A DNA stretch of 6,492 nucleotides from JBBTWV01 sp038062615 (GTDB lineage Bacteria > Patescibacteriota > Gracilibacteria > UBA1369 > UM-FILTER-53-11): NCBI GenBank assembly GCA_038062615.1, contig JBBTWV010000001.1, positions 1-6,492 of the forward strand, given 5' to 3'. Each line of letters begins with the position of its first letter. Positions within the stretch are counted from its first letter, which is position 1. Below the pieces are notes generated by a model. It saw nothing but the letters and a program-made list of their open reading frames with translations. It had not been told where the DNA came from and did not search any database. The translations under genes were made by a program, and so were the position numbers. This document shows, piece by piece, positions 1 through 6,225 of this stretch.

Positions 1-33
1 TTTTCAAATACGCCTATTTAACAGATTACATAC

Positions 34-55
34 CTAAAAACTCGTGCCTTTTTAG
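34..55. repeat. Short A/T-rich inverted repeat upstream of the first gene
   Basis: Positions 34-40 (CTAAAAA) and 49-55 (TTTTTAG) are perfect inverted copies separated by 8 bases. The arms are almost entirely A/T, so a hairpin would be weak. The element ends 10 bases before the proposed -35 box of the first gene, so a regulator-binding site is possible. It could equally be a weak terminator remnant of an unseen upstream gene or chance. The rest of 1-65 shows nothing I can identify; all forward frames close within it. Confidence 0.25.
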
Positions 56-65
56 TTCCTAAAGA

Positions 66-94
66 TTGCCGTCAGGCTAGTTTTATGTTATGAT
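66..94 (+). promoter_or_regulatory. Extended -10 sigma70-type promoter for the 911-residue protein gene
   Basis: The sequence shows TTGCCG (66-71, 4 of 6 matches to the -35 consensus), a 17-base spacer, and TATGAT (89-94, 5 of 6 matches to -10). A TG one base upstream of the -10 box (86-87) makes it an extended -10. Transcription would start near 101, leaving a leader of about 17 bases before the ATG at 118. That leader (A-rich) has no Shine-Dalgarno sequence. Confidence 0.6.
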
Positions 95-117
95 TAGCAG
101 ATTTAACAAACATCAAA

Positions 118-2853
118 ATGCCAGGCGAATCAGGCGACCAATTCAAACAAGCGGAATATTACAAAGACCTCACCGAAAAAATAAAAAGTAAAAGTGGGGC
201 ACTTACCGATGCCGAATTGACGCAAATTAAAACCCAACTGCCAAAAATTGAATGGACCGTGGGCGCCGATGGCGGCGAGATTGTTAAAACCATCAAAGAA
301 AAGCTCACGGGCATTGGCATTGACGAACAAAAAGCCCTGCTCTTTGGGCTTCAAGTAGCCAGCCAGCTGGCTCCTTCTTTTGATGTTGATACCGTTACCG
401 ATAATGACCGCATTCTCATTAATACAGTCGCCATGACGGCGGATATAAACATTGGAGAGGAGTTCTACACCGACATTGATTTGAAAATTGAGCCTTCGGC
501 CGATCGCGAAAAAGTTCATGCAGAAACGCGCGCGGCGCTGGAAGGCGTCAAAATAGATGTCATTAAAAAATCACACGTGCCTTACAATATTTATGAAGTG
601 CTTGGACGCACCAAAGATTTTGTAAATGTATACGAGCAGGATTTTAACACGCTCAGTTCGGATTCAAGTTATGGAGATTTTTTTACCGATGCCGGCGATT
701 TTGATGCAAACAGCAAAAAAACCGGCAACGCCATGATGAAGGCGCTCAAAAAATTGGCGACGGAGCAAGGAAGTGTAGAAGATATGATCTACTACTTGAA
801 TGGAGAAGCAGCGGCTGCACTTGCGCGAGCAGCGGCTCCACGTTCTGCACTCGCACCGGCGCTGACTCCCGTTCCTGCGGCACCAGCCCCGGCACCTGGT
901 CTAAGAGGCCTCCACGGCGGGGCATTAGATCCCGCTCCCGCTGCGCCAGCATCCAGTACCCCGGATATTCCTGGAGGCGAAGCTGATCGCGGAGACTTAC
1001 GAGATCCAGAAGGTCGCCCGCTTGCTTTAAATAAGCTCAAAGAAGCATTCTTGGCAGCACCCAACGATCCTGCCGCAAGAACTGCTTTTAAAAACGGACT
1101 AACGGATTCGGATTATAAAATCAGACCCGGCCCTATACTCAATATTTTGGCGGAAATTCGAGCAAAATTACCCGACGACGCCGACATGATTCATTTTGAA
1201 GCCAGCGTACAGTACTGGGCAAAAAAATACCCGGAGGCTTTGGCCGGATACAAGCTTTATCTCACGAAAGTTCCCGATCCCAATGCTTCTACCTATTTCA
1301 TTACGGTTGCAAAAGAAAGGATCGCAGAAATAGAAGCAAAAGGTTTCGCACTGGAAGCTCCACCTCCAGAACCGGCACCACCCGCCGCGCCAGAAGGCCC
1401 CAAAGATCTAAAAGAAGCAAAAGATCTTATCACCAAAGATTATGGAGATTTTTTGATTCAAGATCGGCATGAAAATGATTTTGACCAAAAGGAGGGCTAC
1501 GACTATCTCACTGTAAGAAATAGAAGACACGATAGCATTGGAGAGATTCGAATACCTCGACACGGCACTCCTTCGTATATGGTTTACAAGGTGGACGATA
1601 AGTGGAATATGCTCGGTGATCCTGAGACCCTACCTACCCCAGAAGGATTGGTAACATGGATTCGCGCGAATCTTGCTACATCATCAGAATTAGCTCCAGC
1701 CGCGCCGGAAGAAGACGACGTTGAAAGACCCATAGATCTTCTTGGGTTCCAACAACTGTTGAGCGGAAGAAATTTTGATGCTCGAGTCGTTGCCAAAATA
1801 AAAAACAGGCCTTCCGCACCGGGGCTTTTCGATTATCATAGTGATAATGGCTACCTGCTCAAAATAAGCGGTGGTTCAATATTTCAAAACATGATGGGTG
1901 GTTTTTTTGACATCAATATTGATGGGAAAAAATTTGAAATGCACTTTAATATTTACAATACTCATACCCCAGAAGATGTTGAAAATGAGATTCAAAAAAG
2001 CGTTGATGCAGGAAGACTTTACGTGAGGCTTTCTGAAAAGCCTTTATTTGCCTCTCATATAAAATTTGAGCTTGGTACTCCTTATTTTATTCACCGCGGC
2101 GATGAGTATCGCATGGAACCTGTGGACACTACGCTCAAAGAATTTTTTATTCACCAAGACGGAAGTGATACTGCTAAAAAAGTAAAATTCCAGCTTGATA
2201 CCGCTACGCCCGCGCTTATTGATGCGGCACTGGATCGCGAATTTGCAGCTCCTCTCCCGGCGGCGGCTTTAGCTCCTGCTGGGGATGCCGCACCACTCCC
2301 AATATATGCTAGACCACCACGCGGAGAAGCCCTGGGCGGCCACTTTAATGATGATGGACAATTTGTAGACGAAGAACTAACGGAAGTGCTGGTAGAAGAC
2401 GATGAAGGCGGCGAAAGCCCCGACCTCATTCCACTTGATCCACCACGAACTGCTCCGCCGTCACGCGCAGGTGCAGGCGGCATTGGTGGAGCAAGAGTTG
2501 AAGCTGACGCTGCTTTTGCAGAAAAAGCCAAAGACGGTGCTAAGCCTCTCACTACCGAACAAGCAATGACTCGAGATACACTTTTTCTTAAAAGTAAAGA
2601 TTTTGAAAGACATGTCATTCAAGATGATAGTGGCCGCTATCTTTTCTTTTCGGGGAGATATCACTATCCCATTGATTTTGGAGAAAAATATGGTGACATT
2701 ACTATCTCCGTACCTATATATGGTAAAATACGTGCTAAAGGAAAAATTCGCGATGAAAAATTTTCTGTTAATATATTCGATAAAAACTATGAAAATTATG
2801 CTGGAATTGAAAAAAAGATCATAGAGATTGAAAAAGCCAACAAACCCAAATAA
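118..2853 (+). CDS. Large modular protein of unknown function with Ala/Pro linkers and a TPR-like unit
   Basis: I do not recognise this 911-residue protein. No signal peptide or membrane segment is visible, so it is probably cytoplasmic. Residues 1-230 are a charged, mostly helical-looking region. Residues 231-290 are an Ala/Pro-rich linker. Residues about 300-410 are helical and contain one good TPR-like unit (about 358-391, with the pattern A..QYW..KYPEAL..Y..YL...P). A second Pro/Ala linker covers 412-427. Residues about 430-520 and 540-630 look like small domains of beta strands closed by a helix beginning TPEG or TPED. Residues 710-815 are another low-complexity linker with an acidic cluster (750-765), and 822-909 form a third such domain. 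An 11-residue motif, [TS]KD[YF] followed by five variable residues and QD, occurs at 165-175, 439-449 and 826-836, supporting internal duplication. The ATG at 118 is the only ATG after an in-frame stop at 91-93. It lies 38 bases from the next gene, which may be co-transcribed. A scaffold or protein-interaction role is a guess from architecture only. Confidence 0.85.
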   Translation: MPGESGDQFKQAEYYKDLTEKIKSKSGALTDAELTQIKTQLPKIEWTVGADGGEIVKTIKEKLTGIGIDEQKALLFGLQVASQLAPSFDVDTVTDNDRILINTVAMTADINIGEEFYTDIDLKIEPSADREKVHAETRAALEGVKIDVIKKSHVPYNIYEVLGRTKDFVNVYEQDFNTLSSDSSYGDFFTDAGDFDANSKKTGNAMMKALKKLATEQGSVEDMIYYLNGEAAAALARAAAPRSALAPALTPVPAAPAPAPGLRGLHGGALDPAPAAPASSTPDIPGGEADRGDLRDPEGRPLALNKLKEAFLAAPNDPAARTAFKNGLTDSDYKIRPGPILNILAEIRAKLPDDADMIHFEASVQYWAKKYPEALAGYKLYLTKVPDPNASTYFITVAKERIAEIEAKGFALEAPPPEPAPPAAPEGPKDLKEAKDLITKDYGDFLIQDRHENDFDQKEGYDYLTVRNRRHDSIGEIRIPRHGTPSYMVYKVDDKWNMLGDPETLPTPEGLVTWIRANLATSSELAPAAPEEDDVERPIDLLGFQQLLSGRNFDARVVAKIKNRPSAPGLFDYHSDNGYLLKISGGSIFQNMMGGFFDINIDGKKFEMHFNIYNTHTPEDVENEIQKSVDAGRLYVRLSEKPLFASHIKFELGTPYFIHRGDEYRMEPVDTTLKEFFIHQDGSDTAKKVKFQLDTATPALIDAALDREFAAPLPAAALAPAGDAAPLPIYARPPRGEALGGHFNDDGQFVDEELTEVLVEDDEGGESPDLIPLDPPRTAPPSRAGAGGIGGARVEADAAFAEKAKDGAKPLTTEQAMTRDTLFLKSKDFERHVIQDDSGRYLFFSGRYHYPIDFGEKYGDITISVPIYGKIRAKGKIRDEKFSVNIFDKNYENYAGIEKKIIEIEKANKPK

Positions 2854-2882
2854 TTGACATCCAGAAAGACGGCGCGTAGTCA
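2854..2882 (+). promoter_or_regulatory. Possible promoter for the amidotransferase gene
   Basis: A perfect -35 hexamer TTGACA (2854-2859) directly follows the stop codon of the upstream gene. The only -10 candidate at 17-base spacing is TAGTCA (2877-2882), which matches the consensus at only two of six positions. If used, transcription would start about 3 bases before the ATG at 2892, giving an essentially leaderless mRNA. The distance from -10 box to ATG (9 bases) equals that of the minus-strand gene at 4135. The weak -10 keeps confidence low; co-transcription with the upstream gene is the alternative. Confidence 0.3.
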
Positions 2883-2891
2883 CATTAGTGC

Positions 2892-3518
2892 ATGAAGACG
2901 CTTATTTTAGATAACTACGACTCTTTCACCTACAACCTTGCGCAATATGTTGCGGAGCTTGGCGGAAACCCGGAGGTTTTCTATAACGACAAAATTTCAC
3001 TGGCAGAAATTCGCAAGCGTCGCTACACCCACATTATTATTTCTCCCGGGCCCGGCGCGCCACAAAAGAAAAAAGATTTTGGCGTGTGCGGTGAGGTCAT
3101 CAAAAAACTCGCCGGCAAAATTCCCATTTTAGGCGTCTGCCTAGGCCACCAAGGCATCATCCATTATTTTGGCGGAAAAATTATCCGTGCACCGGAACCT
3201 ATTCACGGCAAGCGTAGCAAAATCAAAATTAAAAATACTCATCCGCTTTTTAAGGGCCTGCCAAAAATAATTGAAGGCATGCGCTACCACTCGCTTATTG
3301 CCGATGCGCGCAAAATTCCCAAAGAGCTAGACATCATCGCGCAAACCAAAAACGGCTTTGGTGCGCCTGACGACCTCGTTATGGCAGTGGCGCACAAAAC
3401 CCTGCCGCTCTTTGGAGCACAGTTTCACCCAGAAAGCATTGGTACACCGCACGGCAAAAAAATCCTCAAAAACTTTTTGCTTTATCACTTCCCCAAATCA
3501 CGATCCGTCGGTTCATAA
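2892..3518 (+). CDS. pabA: Glutamine amidotransferase, anthranilate/aminodeoxychorismate synthase component II (TrpG/PabA family)
   Basis: This cytoplasmic class-I glutamine amidotransferase hydrolyses glutamine and passes ammonia to a chorismate-using partner (TrpE for anthranilate, PabB for 4-amino-4-deoxychorismate). The 208 residues match the usual length of the free-standing subunit. All family landmarks are present: the N-terminal LILDNYDSFTYNL (residues 4-16), the oxyanion strand SPGPG (51-55), the nucleophile elbow GVCLGHQ with Cys83, the RYHSL motif (131-135), and the C-terminal FHPES carrying His179 and Glu181. The active site therefore looks intact. Sequence alone does not separate TrpG from PabA, and in many bacteria one subunit serves both enzymes; the symbol given is a choice between near-equals. 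No trpE, pabB, pabC or other pathway gene is in view. It starts 38 bases after the upstream gene without a Shine-Dalgarno sequence. Its last 34 bases overlap the end of the convergent minus-strand gene. Confidence 0.95.
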   Translation: MKTLILDNYDSFTYNLAQYVAELGGNPEVFYNDKISLAEIRKRRYTHIIISPGPGAPQKKKDFGVCGEVIKKLAGKIPILGVCLGHQGIIHYFGGKIIRAPEPIHGKRSKIKIKNTHPLFKGLPKIIEGMRYHSLIADARKIPKELDIIAQTKNGFGAPDDLVMAVAHKTLPLFGAQFHPESIGTPHGKKILKNFLLYHFPKSRSVGS

Positions 3519-4135
3519 TGCCCGTCTTTCAAAACATCCAAAAAACTCCTTAAGGAGCAATCCGTACGAATAAGACAACTGCCAAAATCAATAATAAAAT
3601 TACTACTTGAACCATTTCTTAGTTGCTGTTCTATAACCTGCATATCCCCTTCCCTGAGGGAGCGGAGTACCTGCTGAGCTTGATGCGTTACCAGATTTGT
3701 TGTGCCTCCTAAAACATACGTAAGTTGGATATTTCGCATATCACCTTCAAGTGTTCCAATCGGCTTTAATCGCTCTGTTATCTCGTTCCTAGAAAGTACC
3801 CTCACCTTATCTCTAAACTTAACATCCGCCAAAACCCTCACCACTAAGGCACTCACTCTTTCAACCGTACTCCCGATTCGGGGAGAAGTCGCACCCGATA
3901 ACTTAAAAGTCACATCAAAAAAATTCTTAACGTCAGTTGCTAAATTATAATCTCCCCTCACTTGCTCGGCAGTTACCAGAGGCAACGGTTCTTTTTGATT
4001 TGCACGGCAGGCATTATAAGCGACTAAAACGGTTTGGAAATGCTCACTGTCAAATAACTGTTGTTCATTTTTACAAACTTTTCCTGGGACGACCTCTAGT
4101 TCTAACTGAGGTGCGGTTTGGGGAGTAACTGGCAT
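3485..4135 (-). CDS. Hypothetical protein of about 216 residues
   Basis: I do not recognise this protein. The frame is open to 4165 (226 residues, ATG at 4163-4165, directly preceded by an in-frame TGA). I prefer the ATG at 4133-4135 because a consensus promoter overlaps the first ten codons of the longer form and would start transcription 2-3 bases before the inner ATG. Numbered from that start, residues 1-20 are Pro/Gln-rich and likely flexible, followed by alternating predicted helices and strands. Two cysteines lie close together near the C-terminus (187 and 193, within SC-x4-TDC). No signal peptide, membrane segment, repeat or known catalytic motif is visible, so it is probably a soluble cytoplasmic protein. 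It converges on the amidotransferase gene, sharing 34 bases in antisense, and diverges from the secreted protease gene. Its codons look typical and the reading frame is long in a region with no better competing frame, so I believe it is real. The function is unknown. Confidence 0.75.
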   Translation of the reverse strand: MPVTPQTAPQLELEVVPGKVCKNEQQLFDSEHFQTVLVAYNACRANQKEPLPLVTAEQVRGDYNLATDVKNFFDVTFKLSGATSPRIGSTVERVSALVVRVLADVKFRDKVRVLSRNEITERLKPIGTLEGDMRNIQLTYVLGGTTNLVTHQAQQVLRSLREGDMQVIEQQLRNGSSSNFIIDFGSCLIRTDCSLRSFLDVLKDGHYEPTDRDLGK

Positions 4136-4144
4136 ATCGCGCGA

Positions 4145-4172
4145 ATTATAACTAACGGCTGCCATTTGTCAA
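4145..4172 (-). promoter_or_regulatory. Consensus sigma70-type promoter for the minus-strand hypothetical gene
   Basis: Read on the minus strand, TTGACA (4172-4167) and TATAAT (4150-4145) are both perfect consensus hexamers separated by 16 bases. The expected transcription start is about 4138-4137, only 2-3 bases before the ATG at 4135. There is no room for a Shine-Dalgarno site, so the mRNA would be leaderless or nearly so. The promoter also decides the start codon, since it covers the first codons of the longer frame beginning at 4165. Confidence 0.75.
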
Positions 4173-4173
4173 A
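4165..4173. repeat. Palindromic shared -35 element between divergent promoters
   Basis: TTTGTCAAA is a perfect odd-length palindrome. It supplies TTGTCA (4166-4171) as -35 box for the rightward promoter and TTGACA (4172-4167) as -35 box for the leftward promoter. The two RNA polymerase sites therefore overlap almost entirely at their -35 regions. Confidence 0.6.
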
Positions 4174-4193
4174 ATAATTCAACGTGTTAAGAT
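4166..4193 (+). promoter_or_regulatory. Extended -10 promoter for the protease gene
   Basis: The sequence shows TTGTCA (4166-4171, 5 of 6 matches), a 16-base spacer and TAAGAT (4188-4193, 4 of 6 matches). A TG at 4185-4186 is in the extended -10 position. The transcription start would be near 4200, giving a leader of about 28 bases before the ATG at 4228. That leader is pyrimidine-rich near the start codon and has no Shine-Dalgarno sequence. The site overlaps the divergent minus-strand promoter, so the two probably compete for polymerase. Confidence 0.5.
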
Positions 4194-4227
4194 AAAAGAG
4201 CTACTTGCATATTAACTTTCTATCTCT

Positions 4228-6207
4228 ATGAAAAAACTTACGGCGGTTTTCATTATTGGTTTGATGTTTCCATTCGCGGTCTTGGCAGTAGATGTATATC
4301 CGCTCACTCCCAACGATACTAAATTTTCAGCTCAATGGTCACATAAAAGCACCGAGGCAAATTATGCTTGGACGCTCTCCACAGGTTCCAAAAATGTGAT
4401 TGTTGCGGTGATTGATACCAAAGGCGTGGACATCAATCATGAAGATTTAAAAGATAATATTTGGACGAATTCCGATGAGGTTGCCGGTAACGGCCGCGAT
4501 GATGATGCGAATGGTTTTATTGATGATGTTCACGGCTGGGATTTTATTGGCAATGACAATAACCCCGGTGGCGATAGGGATTCCCATGGCACGCTGGTAG
4601 CCGGAATTATTGGCGGCGCTGGAAATAACGGCAAAGGTGTCACCGGCGTGAACTGGAATGTTTCTATTATGACGGTGCGTTCGGATTCGTATGACCAGAT
4701 GCTCAAATCGCTGCGTTATGTGATTGATAACGGCGCACAAATCGTCAACATCAGCAAAGGCTTTACCATGGGCAACGCCAATGCGGGTTCAAAAATAAAA
4801 GCATTAATACAAGAAGGCACACAAAAAGGTGTTTTGTTTGTGACTTCCGCCGGAAATAATAATTTGGATTCCGGTGCGGGTTTTCAAAACCAACAACTCC
4901 CCTGTCATATTGCTGAAACTATTTGTGTGGGGGCAACACTTTCACGAAATGACACGGAGGCTGAAACAAAACATCCTGACTCTAATTTTGGAGCCGATGT
5001 GGATGTTTGGGCACCGGGCTCACCTGTTTGGAGCACGCGTGTGAATAATCAGTATGGACATGTGAACGGTGCAACCTCTATGTCTTCGCCGTATATTGCC
5101 GGAACTGCCGCTCTTTTAAAAGCGTACAAGCCAAATCTTACTGTTGCAGAATTGCGCCAACTTATTTTAGAGAATACAGATGGCATTCAGGCAGAAAATC
5201 TCACACTGAATCGGGTGAATGTGTATAAGGCTATGCAAAAGGCAAGTGGAGTAACGATTCTTCCGCCGCCGCCGTTGCCGCCAATAAATCCACTGCCGCC
5301 AGTCTTTGATGCTGACTTCCAGAAACAATACAGCACGGTTCCAGGACAAGCAGTTTCTTTTACGATTCACGCAGAGGATCCGCTAGGCAGTATGGTGACG
5401 TATTCTATGACATCTGAACATCCGGAAGCCACGCTCAACGCGCAAACTGGAGCATTTGGTTGGACGCCTGCTCAAGGCACTACTGGCTTTCATCGTTTTA
5501 CTTTCACGGCAACGGACAGTCTTACACCACCGCTCTCGACTTCAGTTTCAGTGGATTTTTTTGTGATTCACGGAGATCCTGTGCCACCTCCGCCTCCTCC
5601 GCCGCAGGAGCCTCCAAAAGCTCACGCCATGCCTTCCATTATTGACCCCCAGTCTCCTCTCACATTTTTTGAAGGCGTGCTGAGCAAAGTGACCATTACC
5701 GGCAAAGACGATGACAGCAAAACAGCTTCGTGGAAAATTTCCGGTTTGCCCAAAAACTGCTCCTACTATTTTCGTCCAAAAATTATCGCAAAAAAAACTT
5801 CCGTTGATATTCTCTGCTCCCCGACATTGTCTCAAGCCGGAACATATCCCATTACGGTAGATCTTCAAGATGATGAAGGAGCCGGAATGGCAGGCCCTTT
5901 GTCACTTCAAATTCAAGAGCGTTCAAACAAAACGAATACGGCACCTCAATTTGAACCTTATGAAATGCTCACCGCACGCAAAGGCCAGGAATTTACATTT
6001 GATGTTGCCGTGAAAGATCCGGATAGCGACGACGTGACGCTCTCTATGCCCGGCAGTTCTCTCTATGCCAAAAATTTTGATGCCAAAAGTCGCCGCGTGA
6101 TGATGATCTTCCCTTACGCGAACCGGCTTTATTTTATGGCCTTCCGCGCCACTGATGGCAAAGGCAACGCCACGTACTTGCGGTTTCCGGTGTGGGTGAC
6201 GGAGTGA
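4228..6207 (+). CDS. Secreted subtilisin-like serine protease (S8) with Ig/cadherin-like C-terminal domains
   Basis: This 659-residue exported endopeptidase starts with a typical signal peptide (MKKL, then a hydrophobic core, with likely cleavage after VLA at residue 20). The S8 catalytic domain spans about 25-340. Asp63 lies in VAVIDTKGVD, His120 in DSHGTLVAG, the oxyanion Asn210 in SAGN, and the nucleophile Ser284 in GATSMSSPYIAG. An Asp/Asn-rich loop at 88-100 (NGRDDDANGFIDD) looks like a calcium site common in this subgroup. Two features are odd: a lysine (65) is inserted in the usual DTG motif, and no inhibitor_I9-type propeptide fits between signal peptide and catalytic domain. Pro-rich linkers (345-358, and 451-463 with seven consecutive prolines) separate three beta-sandwich domains at about 355-446, 469-563 and 572-657. 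The first has the hallmark ending TGAFGWTP..........F.ATD of putative-Ig (He_PIG/cadherin-like) repeats. No LPXTG or C-terminal membrane anchor is seen, so it is probably released. The next gene follows after 18 bases and probably shares its transcript. Confidence 0.93.
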   Translation: MKKLTAVFIIGLMFPFAVLAVDVYPLTPNDTKFSAQWSHKSTEANYAWTLSTGSKNVIVAVIDTKGVDINHEDLKDNIWTNSDEVAGNGRDDDANGFIDDVHGWDFIGNDNNPGGDRDSHGTLVAGIIGGAGNNGKGVTGVNWNVSIMTVRSDSYDQMLKSLRYVIDNGAQIVNISKGFTMGNANAGSKIKALIQEGTQKGVLFVTSAGNNNLDSGAGFQNQQLPCHIAETICVGATLSRNDTEAETKHPDSNFGADVDVWAPGSPVWSTRVNNQYGHVNGATSMSSPYIAGTAALLKAYKPNLTVAELRQLILENTDGIQAENLTLNRVNVYKAMQKASGVTILPPPPLPPINPLPPVFDADFQKQYSTVPGQAVSFTIHAEDPLGSMVTYSMTSEHPEATLNAQTGAFGWTPAQGTTGFHRFTFTATDSLTPPLSTSVSVDFFVIHGDPVPPPPPPPQEPPKAHAMPSIIDPQSPLTFFEGVLSKVTITGKDDDSKTASWKISGLPKNCSYYFRPKIIAKKTSVDILCSPTLSQAGTYPITVDLQDDEGAGMAGPLSLQIQERSNKTNTAPQFEPYEMLTARKGQEFTFDVAVKDPDSDDVTLSMPGSSLYAKNFDAKSRRVMMIFPYANRLYFMAFRATDGKGNATYLRFPVWVTE

Positions 6208-6209
6208 AT

Positions 6210-6219
6210 GAGGTAAAAT
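6210..6219 (+). promoter_or_regulatory. Overlapping weak Shine-Dalgarno and -10-like box before the last gene
   Basis: GAGG (6210-6213) could act as a ribosome-binding site, although 12 bases to the ATG at 6226 is long. It is followed at once by TAAAAT (6214-6219, 5 of 6 matches to -10), spaced so that transcription would begin at the A of that ATG. No convincing -35 box is found 15-19 bases upstream. Either the gene is translated as the second cistron after the protease, or it also has a leaderless internal start. Confidence 0.35.
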
Positions 6220-6225
6220 AGAAGC

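Noticed and set aside
1..62. 3' tail of an upstream gene ending at 60-62 in the third forward frame
   Set aside because: Only about 19 codons are visible, with no recognisable motif, so it cannot be told apart from non-coding sequence.
792..1064. Antisense Ala/Gly/Ser-rich frame of 90 codons
   Set aside because: It is the complement of the Ala/Pro-rich linker; GC-rich low-complexity codons keep the opposite strand free of stops.
2461..2883. Antisense open frame of 140 codons across the end of the 911-residue gene
   Set aside because: It runs opposite a well-supported longer frame, has no start signal, and its product is a Phe/Ser/Ile-rich shadow of Lys/Glu-rich codons.
3546..3557. Perfect 12-base palindrome CTCCTTAAGGAG, followed on the minus strand by six T residues, as a terminator
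   Set aside because: It lies inside the minus-strand coding region, about 60 bases before its stop codon, and allows only a 4-base-pair stem with a TTAA loop. That is too weak and badly placed for a terminator.
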